Shown in pieces: positions 1 to 7,418 of a stretch of DNA of 64,000 nt. Numbering within the stretch: the first letter of the stretch is position 1; every line of letters starts with the position of its first letter. The stretch comes from Bacteroidota bacterium (lineage in GTDB: Bacteria; Bacteroidota; Bacteroidia; Bacteroidales; VadinHA17). Under the pieces are notes generated by a model. It was not told the origin of the DNA and made no database searches. It worked only from the letters and a program-made list of their open reading frames with translations. The DNA is taken from the NCBI GenBank assembly GCA_011049175.1, contig DSCJ01000025.1, positions 18,136-82,135 on the forward strand, in the 5' to 3' direction. The translations under genes were made by a program, and so were the position numbers.

Positions 1-354
1 GGAAAAATCGGGATCGGCAATATTCTGCAGACCCCTCTCAATGTGATGGTGGACGGTCACATCGAAATACAAAAACGGCGCAGCGGTGATATGATGGATA
101 TTTACCTCGATGTTGAGTCGGGAACCTATTACTATTTCGGGTACACCCGGGGTGTAATGCAGAGTATTTCTTCAAACAATGCATACCGAGATATCCTTAC
201 GGGACTGAACGTAAAGCAGAGAACACTGAATACCCGTGGAAACGAAACGCCTTACATTTATATGATCGCCGTTGACAGGAAAATGGATATGTTCCTTCGA
301 AGGATCCGCCGAAGTGAGGCAGCAGAAGAAGAAACCATTCCCGATACCTTCTGA
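1..354 (+). CDS. C-terminal part of an unrecognised protein (gene begins before the window)
   Basis: The reading frame is open from base 1 and stops at 354, so this is the last 117 residues of a longer gene. The visible part is hydrophilic, with a Tyr-rich patch (GTYYYFGYTRG) and a basic then acidic tail. I see no membrane segment, cysteine pair or catalytic motif. Phrases such as MDIYLDVESG suggest beta strands in a compact domain rather than low complexity. It converges on the phosphodiesterase gene with only 12 bases between the two stops. I do not recognise the family and assign no function. Confidence 0.7.
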   Translation, partial: GKIGIGNILQTPLNVMVDGHIEIQKRRSGDMMDIYLDVESGTYYYFGYTRGVMQSISSNNAYRDILTGLNVKQRTLNTRGNETPYIYMIAVDRKMDMFLRRIRRSEAAEEETIPDTF

Positions 355-366
355 TTTCCCGATCTG

Positions 367-867
367 TCAACCCTCAGACCGGTCGGTTTCCAGCACTTCC
401 ATATTGTGCAGGCCCTCGCGGTTAAGGCCGAATCTTACTGCCGTTCTCTTTCGGTGGAACCCCGACCTTCCCGCCGCCCCAGGATTGATATACATCAGCC
501 TGTGCTTCCGGTCATACTGAACTTTCAGAATATGGGAATGACCGGTTACCAGGATACCCGGCTTTTCTGTATTCAGCAAAGGCAGAATCTGCCCGTTATA
601 CCGGGGAGGATATCCCCCGATATGCACGATCATCACCTTCGTCTCCTCACACATAAAAAGCTGTATGGCAGGAAATCTGGAACGGATCTGCTGATCGTCA
701 ATATTCCCGTACACAGCCCTCAACCGTCCGGCCTTTTCCAACACGTCGGCTACCTGTCCTGACCCTATATCTCCTGCATGCCATATCTCATCACATGGCT
801 CCAGGAACCGGATGAAAGGTTCGTCAAGGGTGCCATGGGTATCGGAAATAACGCCAATGGTTTTCAT
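367..867 (-). CDS. YfcE/MJ0936-family metallophosphoesterase (phosphodiesterase)
   Basis: This 166-residue protein has the complete metal-ligand series of the calcineurin-like phosphoesterase fold: SDTHG at 8-12, HAGDIG at 30-35, GNID at 54-57, His82 and GHSH at 109-112. The size fits the small YfcE/MJ0936 group, which hydrolyses phosphodiester bonds with a bound metal pair, usually Mn or Ni, in the cytoplasm. The physiological substrate of this group is generally unknown and nothing here narrows it. The usual THGH at the fourth motif reads VHIGG, a modest deviation. It is divergent from rsmE, sharing a 51-base gap. Confidence 0.9.
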   Translation of the reverse strand: MKTIGVISDTHGTLDEPFIRFLEPCDEIWHAGDIGSGQVADVLEKAGRLRAVYGNIDDQQIRSRFPAIQLFMCEETKVMIVHIGGYPPRYNGQILPLLNTEKPGILVTGHSHILKVQYDRKHRLMYINPGAAGRSGFHRKRTAVRFGLNREGLHNMEVLETDRSEG

Positions 868-905
868 GCATATATGAACTTATGCAGAATGGTTATCTTT
901 GTTGC

Positions 906-911
906 AGGAGG
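906..911 (+). promoter_or_regulatory. Shine-Dalgarno-like site of rsmE
   Basis: AGGAGG lies 7 bases before the ATG at 919. Such sites are uncommon in this phylum and in this window. It supports the 919 start over the upstream in-frame ATG at 778, which would overlap the divergent neighbour. Confidence 0.5.
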
Positions 912-918
912 CAAAGAT

Positions 919-1632
919 ATGCATTGGTTTTATCAGGAAGAAATCGGTCAGGGAGAAATCCTGCTGAGCAATACCGAGTCACATCATGCTACACGTGTAC
1001 TCAGGCTGAGAAAGGGTGAACGGATCATGATCACCGACGGAAAGGGACTTTTATGTGAAGCACAGATAGCAAAAGCCGATCCGCGGGCCACACGATGCGA
1101 GGTATTTCAGCGGCATCTTGAGGCTCCTTCATCGGCAACGGTACATCTGGCCGTGGCTCCCACCAAGTCGATCGACCGGATGGAATGGCTGGTGGAAAAA
1201 GCCACCGAGTGTGGGGTTAGCAGTATCACTCCCATGTTGTGCATCCGCTCGGAAAGAAAAACCATCAAAACCGAACGCCTGAAAAAAATCTCCGTGGCAG
1301 CCATGAAGCAGTGCCGCCGCCCTTTTCTTCCACAGATTGACGAAATAACTCCATTCAACCGTTTGGCACAGAACTCCGGAAACATACAGAAATTCATAGC
1401 CTGGTGTGAGGGGGAACAGCCAGGCCCCTACCTCGGCAGAATGATCAGGCCGGGAGCTGACGTACTTGTATTGATAGGGCCAGAAGGCGATTTCACGCCC
1501 GATGAAGCGGCCCTGGCCGTTGCATCGGGTTTTGTGCCGGTAAGCCTGGGGCCTGCCGTATACCGTACCGAAACGGCCGGCATCCTGGCCTGCCACCTGG
1601 TTCAGGTGATCAATAAGCTGACAGCCGGCTAA
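919..1632 (+). CDS. rsmE: 16S rRNA (uracil(1498)-N(3))-methyltransferase RsmE
   Basis: RsmE uses S-adenosylmethionine to methylate N3 of U1498 in 16S rRNA of the assembled small subunit. The 237-residue protein starts MHWFYQ, has an N-terminal PUA-like region (about 1-70), then a SPOUT methyltransferase domain. The SPOUT knot motifs are clear: LIGPEGDF at about 185-192 and SLGPAVYRTETA at about 209-220. The open frame reaches back to 778, but those extra residues overlap the phosphodiesterase gene and lack family similarity, so 919 is chosen. The last four bases overlap the end of the convergent zinc-ribbon gene. Confidence 0.95.
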   Translation: MHWFYQEEIGQGEILLSNTESHHATRVLRLRKGERIMITDGKGLLCEAQIAKADPRATRCEVFQRHLEAPSSATVHLAVAPTKSIDRMEWLVEKATECGVSSITPMLCIRSERKTIKTERLKKISVAAMKQCRRPFLPQIDEITPFNRLAQNSGNIQKFIAWCEGEQPGPYLGRMIRPGADVLVLIGPEGDFTPDEAALAVASGFVPVSLGPAVYRTETAGILACHLVQVINKLTAG

Positions 1633-1829
1633 TTGAAAAAGAAATCCACGACATTCCCGAACTTTTTCTGGGAAGTTTTGTAAATTTCCGTATACCGGCA
1701 GCGGCTGCAGGTAACGGTTGTGAAACGCCGGTTCTGAATATCGAACAGCTTGCTGAACACACCGCCAACAGCCCGGAATTCATCTATTTCATAATGCTTT
1801 GCCCCGCATTTGGGACACTGGTATTTCAT
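1629..1829 (-). CDS. Small zinc-ribbon protein (COG3478-like)
   Basis: A 66-residue protein with two cysteine pairs, CPKC near the start and CSRC near residue 42, which would bind one zinc ion in a ribbon fold. The central sequence (GGVFSKLFDIQNRRFTTVTC) and the TEIYK ending match a family of predicted nucleic-acid-binding zinc-ribbon proteins of unknown role. An ATG at 1847 would add six residues; the one at 1829 places the first CxxC four residues in, as usual for the family. It lies 24 bases downstream of the Arc-like gene and may share its transcript. Confidence 0.8.
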   Translation of the reverse strand: MKYQCPKCGAKHYEIDEFRAVGGVFSKLFDIQNRRFTTVTCSRCRYTEIYKTSQKKFGNVVDFFFN

Positions 1830-1853
1830 TCGCGTTAAATGATCCATAAAATT

Positions 1854-2051
1854 TCATTCTGATTGTTTCTGTTCCTCACCACTGCCTCCGGAAGTTTTTT
1901 TCCTGGGATTTCTCCCCGACTCCCTCAGGGCCCGGTCGATAATCCATTCAATCTGGCCGTTTGTACTCCGGAACTCATCGGCAGCCCATTTCTCGATGGC
2001 TTTCAGTTTTTCCGGATCGATCCGGAGTACAAATGCCTTTTTGTTAGACAT
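1854..2051 (-). CDS. Small Arc/CopG-like protein linked to the SPFH gene
   Basis: A 65-residue protein beginning MSNKKAFVLRIDPEKLKAIE, with the layout of a ribbon-helix-helix DNA-binding domain: a short beta strand (AFVLRI), two helices, then a basic and Ser/Gly/Glu-rich tail. The motif NGQIEWIIDRALRESGR resembles Arc-family repressors and toolkit proteins adjacent to SPFH genes. It starts 5 bases after the SPFH stop, so the two are almost certainly co-transcribed. A longer open frame to 2111 overlaps the SPFH gene and is not preferred. Binding target unknown. Confidence 0.8.
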   Translation of the reverse strand: MSNKKAFVLRIDPEKLKAIEKWAADEFRSTNGQIEWIIDRALRESGRNPRKKTSGGSGEEQKQSE

Positions 2052-2056
2052 ACGGT

Positions 2057-2905
2057 TTACTGATGCAGGGTTCCTGTATTCACTACCGGAGTGGCATCTT
2101 TGTCGCCGCAAAGTACCACCATCAGGTTGCTGACCATAGCGGCTTTTTTCTCTTCATCCATGTCGATGATTCCCTTGTGGGAAAGCTGATCCAGAGCCAT
2201 CTGGACCATACTCACCGCTCCTTCCACAATCTTGAACCGGGCGGCAACAATGGCTGTAGCCTGCTGCCTGCGCAGCATGGCGCTGGCAATTTCAGAAGCA
2301 TAGGCAATGTAATTGATCCGTGCCTCGATGACATGAATACCGGCAATTTCCAGCCTTTCCCGGATTTCGTTTTCCAGTTCGTTGTTCACTTCCTCTCCAC
2401 CGGCCCGGAGGGTAATCTCTGCTTCCTCGTCTTCAAAATTATCGTATGAATAACTTCCGGCCAGCTTCCGAAGGGCGGCCTCGCTCTGCACCAGCACAAA
2501 ATGTTCATACTGATCCACTTCAAAAGCTGCCTTGTAGGTATCTTCCACTTTCCATACCAGCACCAGGCCGATCATGATCGGGTTCCCGATCTTGTCGTTC
2601 ACCTTGATGGGATCGCTGTCGAAATTCCGGGCACGCAGGGAAATCTTTTTCCTGACAAAGAAAGGATTCACCCAGAAAAAACCGTTCTTCTTAACAGAAC
2701 CCTTGTAGGCCCCGAACAGAACCAGTACCGCCGACTCGTTCGGATTAACCACCAGCAGCCCAATGGCGGTAAAAACGAACAGCACGACGGGTATCACAAT
2801 AAGATACACGTTACCCCGAAAACCCCCAAATACGATCAGGAGGAGCATCACCAGCATACCCAGCACGGCCAGGTACCCTGATACAGGATGGTAGTTTCTT
2901 TCCAT
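2057..2905 (-). CDS. SPFH/band 7 domain membrane protein
   Basis: A 282-residue stomatin-like protein. Two hydrophobic segments (about 10-30 and 33-52) anchor the N-terminus and are followed by the SPFH (PHB) domain from about residue 55, with the NPNESAVLVLFGAYKG entry motif, a central beta-rich part and an amphipathic helical region around 200-250 (MLRRQQATAIVAARFKIVEGA). Proteins of this kind oligomerise in the inner membrane and organise or protect other membrane proteins; the partner here is unknown. It is first in a short operon with the Arc-like gene and possibly the zinc-ribbon gene. Confidence 0.92.
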   Translation of the reverse strand: MERNYHPVSGYLAVLGMLVMLLLIVFGGFRGNVYLIVIPVVLFVFTAIGLLVVNPNESAVLVLFGAYKGSVKKNGFFWVNPFFVRKKISLRARNFDSDPIKVNDKIGNPIMIGLVLVWKVEDTYKAAFEVDQYEHFVLVQSEAALRKLAGSYSYDNFEDEEAEITLRAGGEEVNNELENEIRERLEIAGIHVIEARINYIAYASEIASAMLRRQQATAIVAARFKIVEGAVSMVQMALDQLSHKGIIDMDEEKKAAMVSNLMVVLCGDKDATPVVNTGTLHQ

Positions 2906-2940
2906 GTTTTGATTTTTAGGATGATATTAATATGATATCA

Positions 2941-2973
2941 CAATAATATTACACTTTTCGCATATTTCAAAAA
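2941..2973 (-). promoter_or_regulatory. Candidate Bacteroidota-type promoter of the SPFH operon
   Basis: On the minus strand TTTTTG (2973-2968) is followed after exactly 19 bases by TATTATTG (2948-2941), one mismatch from TAnnTTTG. It lies about 36 bases before the ATG at 2905. The -33 element overlaps the outer edge of the neighbouring terminator hairpin. Confidence 0.45.
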
Positions 2974-3007
2974 TAAACCGCAAAAAATTCATTTTTGCGG
3001 TTTATTT
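2971..3007 (-). terminator. Perfect 16-bp stem terminator
   Basis: The arms 2971-2986 and 2992-3007 are exact reverse complements around a 5-base loop, with a GC core and A/T-rich ends giving a T-run on either strand. It stands 23 bases beyond the stop of the small acidic protein gene (3030) and insulates it from the SPFH promoter. Confidence 0.8.
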
Positions 3008-3029
3008 TCCTGATACTTCCGGAGAATTA

Positions 3030-3251
3030 TCAGGTTTGCTGCATGTTGGAAATGGTCAGGAACAACCGGTCAAGTACTTCATCCCTTACCCGGAAACGGA
3101 TCCGGCCCAGGAGACTGATCCATCCGGCCCAATCCTCTTCTTCCTGCTCCCACCCGGGCCATTCATCCTCTTCTTCGTGATTCTCCATACAATACAACAT
3201 GTGATCAAGGGTAGAATATTGCTTCATAGGCGGAATGGTGGTTCGTTTCAC
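3030..3251 (-). CDS. Small acidic protein, unknown function
   Basis: A 73-residue protein with a strongly acidic, Trp-rich centre (HEEEDEWPGWEQEEEDWAGW, about 30-49) followed by a basic stretch and a hydrophobic end. It has no signal peptide or recognised domain. The case for a real gene is the strong terminator placed just after its stop and its clear separation from neighbours. A second in-frame Met at residue 9 is an alternative start. No function is assigned; a real but unrelated small regulator or a chance ORF cannot be excluded. Confidence 0.5.
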   Translation of the reverse strand: MKRTTIPPMKQYSTLDHMLYCMENHEEEDEWPGWEQEEEDWAGWISLLGRIRFRVRDEVLDRLFLTISNMQQT

Positions 3252-3351
3252 ATCTATCTGAATGGAATAACGCGAATAATACGGTCCTTATTATTTCTTT
3301 TGGAGAAAAAAACAATAGAAAATCAGCCCGTTTGCATCAGGTTTTTTCTTC

Positions 3352-5211
3352 TCAGGCAGTGACAGTTTCTCCAGCAAGGTACCGGCTGATGCCCTGGGCA
3401 GCAATTTTGGCATCGGCAATGGCTGTTACAGCATCCATATTCGTATTCACGATATCCCCGCCGGCAAAAACTTTCGCGATCGATGTCATACCGTTTTCGT
3501 CAACGCTCAGCTTCTTTCTTTGAGTAAATTTCAACTTGTTGAACAACTCTTCAGGAATGAATGAAAAATCTGGATATTGTCCGATGGCTTCAATGATCAT
3601 ATCACCTTCCATAAACATCTCTTTATTTTCATGGAAAGCAGGCGCAAACCGACCCTGCTCATTGAATACCGATTTCACTTTCCTGCAAAGAAGACCTTTG
3701 ATTTTGCCAGATTCATCAACCACCACTTCTTTCGGGCCCCATGCCGGATGAAACTGAATATTTTCTTCCCGGGCTTCTCTGATTTCTTCTTCTGTAGCCG
3801 GCATTTCGCCCCAGTCTTCAAGTGACACCGTTTTGACCGCCGTTTTCTCACCGGGATACTGTATATGCTGCAGTCTCAGTGCCTCGCGGGCTACATCAAG
3901 GGCTACATTACCACCACCTATGACAATAATTTGCCTGCCCACTTTCCATGGCTTTCCAATCTTGTTATCTGTCAGAAATGCCAGAGCCAGCACACATTTT
4001 TCATAATTTTTCACCTGCGTGGAACGGCTTCTGGTATATCCGGTGCCCAGGAATACCGCATCGTATTCTTTCAGCATGTCTTCAAACAAAACGTCCTTCC
4101 CAACGCGGGTATTGAAGAAAAACTCAACCCCGAGTGAACGGATATAATCCACATCCCTGTCGATGCTTTCCAGCGGCAAACGATACGCCGGAGGGCCTGT
4201 TCTCATGGTTCCCCCACCCCCGGCCAAAGCATCATAAACCCCTACTTTGTGTCCGCTCAGCCTTAGAAAGTATGCCACCGATAAACCAGCCGGACCGGCA
4301 CCAATCACAGCAACCTTCCGCCCGGTAGCTGGTCCGGGGTTCAATTCCAGGGTAGTTTTAAAATCTTTCACAGTATCGGCTGCATATCTTTTCAACCAGC
4401 GGATAGATAAAGCCTCACCCCGGATGCTCAATGAACAGGCCTTTTCACAATGGGCCATACATACCCTGCCGCAAATGGATGGTATGGGATTATCTTCATA
4501 TATTTTCTTGAGGGATTCCTCAGGTTTATCTTCAAAAATGGCATGGATATAATCGGATATTTTCAGATGGGCCGGGCAGGCTTCCTCGCAAAGCCGGCAT
4601 TCCAAACACCGGGCTGCTTCCTTTCGCGCCTCTTCCCGGTCATACCCTATGATATGTTCAATAAACGAAAGCATTCTTTCTTCCGGCGGCACTACAGGCA
4701 TGGGAACCCTTTCAGGTTCGAACAGTGAATATTTCAGATCGGAAACAAAACCGTCATAATCTTTCCGGCGGTGAGACAGACTGGCTTTCAGAACAGAATA
4801 TTCGTTCGTCGGGAAATATTTTTCCGGTTCCGTATGCTCATTTTTCGGTACAAAAACAAAGGTGTCGGGGTCAAAATGAATATGGAAATAATCGCGGGTT
4901 AGTTTCAGCGAACCAGGCGGACAGATATCTATGCATAAACCACAGAAGCAGCATCTTCCATAATCGATCCGGGGGCGTTTGTTCGTTTTTCCCGGTTCAG
5001 ATACGAGCTCCGGGATTTCGATCATTTCTATGGCCTGGTTCGGACATATGTCGGCACAGTTACCGCATCCTGTACAGGTTTCCCAGTCGTTTACATGAAA
5101 CCCCCTGTATCTCATGGCCGGCTCTTTCAATTCGAAAGGATACCTCAGGGTTTTCGGTTTGGCAAACAGGTACTTAATGGCCTTGAATGGTTTCAGTACG
5201 CTCTGGCTCAT
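3352..5211 (-). CDS. Ferredoxin-flavoprotein fusion: NuoI/MbxN-like domain plus GltD/NfnB-like NAD(P)H oxidoreductase
   Basis: A 619-residue protein ending the Mbx-like cluster. Residues 46-56 (C46, C49, C52, C56) and 87-97 (C87, C90, C93, C97) form two ferredoxin-type [4Fe-4S] sites, as in NuoI/MbhN. A GltD-like region follows, with C202/C205/C208/C212 and C247/C251/C255/C259, then an FAD-binding GAGPAG (304-309) and a second dinucleotide fold with GGGNVA (432-437). GltD-family proteins pass electrons between NAD(P)H and iron-sulfur clusters through FAD. Inference: this is the soluble arm that links the membrane complex to both ferredoxin and NAD(P)H. The gene starts 20 bases after the NuoD-like gene. 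No separate NuoI-like subunit exists in the cluster, which supports the fusion replacing it. Confidence 0.88.
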   Translation of the reverse strand: MSQSVLKPFKAIKYLFAKPKTLRYPFELKEPAMRYRGFHVNDWETCTGCGNCADICPNQAIEMIEIPELVSEPGKTNKRPRIDYGRCCFCGLCIDICPPGSLKLTRDYFHIHFDPDTFVFVPKNEHTEPEKYFPTNEYSVLKASLSHRRKDYDGFVSDLKYSLFEPERVPMPVVPPEERMLSFIEHIIGYDREEARKEAARCLECRLCEEACPAHLKISDYIHAIFEDKPEESLKKIYEDNPIPSICGRVCMAHCEKACSLSIRGEALSIRWLKRYAADTVKDFKTTLELNPGPATGRKVAVIGAGPAGLSVAYFLRLSGHKVGVYDALAGGGGTMRTGPPAYRLPLESIDRDVDYIRSLGVEFFFNTRVGKDVLFEDMLKEYDAVFLGTGYTRSRSTQVKNYEKCVLALAFLTDNKIGKPWKVGRQIIVIGGGNVALDVAREALRLQHIQYPGEKTAVKTVSLEDWGEMPATEEEIREAREENIQFHPAWGPKEVVVDESGKIKGLLCRKVKSVFNEQGRFAPAFHENKEMFMEGDMIIEAIGQYPDFSFIPEELFNKLKFTQRKKLSVDENGMTSIAKVFAGGDIVNTNMDAVTAIADAKIAAQGISRYLAGETVTA

Positions 5212-5231
5212 ATTCTGATCCTCCTTATTAT

Positions 5232-6329
5232 TTACCGGTCAATTTCCGGTGCTGTGATATACAAACTGATCATGATATTCCCAACATCCGCAATGCTTTC
5301 ATTCTCCAGGGCTTTTTCCAGAATGGTCAGACCATGGCTGTATGAGGGTGTTCGGAAGTGTGCCCGGCAGGGTTTGTCTCCCCCGTCACTTACCAGATAC
5401 AGGCCCAGTTCGCCCCTGGATGACTCGCAGCGAACATACACTTCGCTTTCGGGTATCTTCCATTTGAACGGATTGGGAATACGCTGATATGCTTCTCCTT
5501 TTGGTAATTTATCGAGCAACTTGAAGATCATATGGACACTTTCGATCATTTCATCGCGTACCACCCATATTCTGGAATAGGCATCTCCATCGGTCCGTAC
5601 AGGGATTTCCCAATCCACCTGATCATAGGCGGCATAGGGTTCTGTTTTCCGGATATCCTTTTTCATACCGGTGGCCCTAAGAACCTGTCCCACGGCTCCC
5701 ATCCGGCAGGCGTCTTCTCTGCTCAGCTTCCCCACTCCATGAGCTCTTTCATAAAAAAGGCGGTTGTGAAAAAAGGTGTCGTCATAATCCGGCACACAGC
5801 TCCCGATGGTATGGAGGGTGGAACGGATCCTTTCCTCAAAGCCTTCGGGAAAATCACGCCTAACTCCGCCGGGCCACAGATAAATATGGTATACCCGTCC
5901 CCCGGTCAGTTCTTCGAAAAGGTCAAGGATCAGATCGCGGTGGTACATAGCCCAGTTGGCTACCGTATCAAAACCAAGCATATTGGCATAAGCCCACAAT
6001 CCAAACAGATGTGAGCCCACCCGGGCCAGCTCGAGGTAAATGCTCCGGATAAACTGTGCCCGTTCAGGAACCTCTATTCCGGCCAGTTTTTCCACGGCCA
6101 TGGCATACATCAGTTCCATATGATCGGGTTCCACCACATTGATACGGCATACCAGCGGAAAATTCTGGATCCAGGTACGTTGTTCCATGAGCTTTTCAAA
6201 TCCGCGATGCAAAAAGCCCGGATTGGCTGTGGCTTTAACGATCCGGTCTCCTTCTACCTGAAGGGTAATGCTGAAGTTGCCCACCATGCCCAGGTGCTGG
6301 GGACCAAAATACAGTTCAAGTTCCCTCAT
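5232..6329 (-). CDS. NuoD/MbxL-like large subunit without [NiFe] ligands
   Basis: A 365-residue homologue of complex I 49 kDa subunit and group 4 hydrogenase large subunit (FGPQHLGMVGN start, GFLHRGFEKLMEQRTW at about 38-53). Hydrogenases hold the nickel-iron site with CxxC near the N-terminus and DPCxxC near the C-terminus. Here the first region reads VCRINVVEPDHM with one Cys (C61), and the end reads LYITAPEIDR with none. It is therefore not a hydrogenase subunit but part of an Mbx- or Fpo-like oxidoreductase. Its ATG overlaps the NuoC-like stop by four bases, indicating coupled translation. Confidence 0.9.
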   Translation of the reverse strand: MRELELYFGPQHLGMVGNFSITLQVEGDRIVKATANPGFLHRGFEKLMEQRTWIQNFPLVCRINVVEPDHMELMYAMAVEKLAGIEVPERAQFIRSIYLELARVGSHLFGLWAYANMLGFDTVANWAMYHRDLILDLFEELTGGRVYHIYLWPGGVRRDFPEGFEERIRSTLHTIGSCVPDYDDTFFHNRLFYERAHGVGKLSREDACRMGAVGQVLRATGMKKDIRKTEPYAAYDQVDWEIPVRTDGDAYSRIWVVRDEMIESVHMIFKLLDKLPKGEAYQRIPNPFKWKIPESEVYVRCESSRGELGLYLVSDGGDKPCRAHFRTPSYSHGLTILEKALENESIADVGNIMISLYITAPEIDR

Positions 6330-6844
6330 GTTCTTCCTTTTTTGTCATCCACAAAAGGAATCTGGTCAAAAACATCCTTCACATATTTTCTTGTGTCGAA
6401 ATCTTTTCTGAAGGGGGGGATGTCGTATTCCCTTTCCAGGAATAAAGGGGTCAGTCGGGGATGCCCCCTGAACAATATCCCGTAAAGCTCGTGCAACTCG
6501 CGTTCATACGGGGAAGCATTCCCAAAAATTTCGGTGGCTGTATAGAATTGCGGATTCTCCCGGGGTATCGTTGTCTTGAGCAGAATATTCAGCTTCTGCA
6601 TGGCGACATCTCCACCATATGATGATAAAATATAAACCAGTTCCAGTACATTGTCGTTTAACCGGTCGACGCATGATATCAGGGCCAGGTGATCAAATCC
6701 CGTTTTCTTCAGAAAACTCAGCATAGTAATGACCGCTTCTTTTCGGCACTTTACGGTCATGCGGTTTTCACCGTCCCCCTCCGTCGATATACTCTCGAAC
6801 ATACTCCGGAGTTCATCCTGCAACTTTTTCCCTGGATTTTTCAT
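6326..6844 (-). CDS. NuoC/MbxK-like subunit (30 kDa family)
   Basis: A 172-residue homologue of the complex I 30 kDa subunit. The family signature is seen near the C-terminus: ASPYERELHELYGILFRGHPRLTPLFLE, with the conserved ERE and DL/ELYGI phrase. It forms the peripheral arm with the NuoD- and NuoB-like proteins and has no cofactor of its own. The start at 6844 (MKNPGKK) is preferred; a longer frame to 6931 runs deeper into the NuoB-like gene. Even so it overlaps the preceding gene by 32 bases. Confidence 0.88.
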   Translation of the reverse strand: MKNPGKKLQDELRSMFESISTEGDGENRMTVKCRKEAVITMLSFLKKTGFDHLALISCVDRLNDNVLELVYILSSYGGDVAMQKLNILLKTTIPRENPQFYTATEIFGNASPYERELHELYGILFRGHPRLTPLFLEREYDIPPFRKDFDTRKYVKDVFDQIPFVDDKKGRT

Positions 6845-7418
6845 TTTCTTCCTCTTTTGAAAACAGGGGAGGCCATTCCAGCTCCCCAAGAATTTTTTCC
6901 TGATTACGCCGGTACTTCGCATAATGCTCACGGTATTTCAGGTAACCCGTTGCCATTCCCTTATCGATCAGGGTCCATAAATGGGTAACTGCAACGAATA
7001 CTGCTTCGGGTCGGGGCATACATCCAGCAATCCACCCGTCTACCGGAATGTATTTATCCAGGTGCTTGATGGTATTGTACGAATCCCAGTACATGCCCCC
7101 GTTGATGGGGCATGAACCGAAACCTACCGTATATTTGGGCTCCGGCATTTGTTCATAGGAGCGAATAATGTACCGCAATGTCTTTACCGACACATAACCG
7201 GTAATAAGAAACAGGTTTGCCTGGCGCGGGGTTGCCACGGGAATAACGCCAAAACGCTCCGCATCCCAGCGGGTAGTAATGGTAGGTGGTATTTCAATAA
7301 TGCCGCAACCCGTGCAGAAATACAGGGCATGAAGAGAATATTTCTGCCCCATGTTCCCGGGCGATTTGAACCATTTTCCAATGTTATTTCTATCCATCTT
7401 TCCGCTTTTTTTCGTCAT
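6813..7418 (-). CDS. NuoB/MbxJ-like small subunit carrying the proximal [4Fe-4S] cluster
   Basis: A 201-residue homologue of the complex I PSST/NuoB subunit. The four cluster ligands are present: FCTGCG (C35, C38), GSCPINGG (C103) and AGCMPRPEA (C133), the last being the classical NuoB signature. The start at 7418 overlaps the NuoH-like stop as ATGA; the longer frame to 7517 only reads into that gene. The C-terminus is charged (KEEENEKSREK). It would pass electrons from the ferredoxin domains toward the NuoD-like active-site cavity. Confidence 0.92.
   Translation of the reverse strand: MTKKSGKMDRNNIGKWFKSPGNMGQKYSLHALYFCTGCGIIEIPPTITTRWDAERFGVIPVATPRQANLFLITGYVSVKTLRYIIRSYEQMPEPKYTVGFGSCPINGGMYWDSYNTIKHLDKYIPVDGWIAGCMPRPEAVFVAVTHLWTLIDKGMATGYLKYREHYAKYRRNQEKILGELEWPPLFSKEEENEKSREKVAG

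Noticed and set aside
5232..6329. Reading the Mbx-like cluster as a [NiFe] hydrogenase
   Set aside because: The large subunit lacks both CxxC ligand motifs and no hydrogenase maturation genes are nearby.
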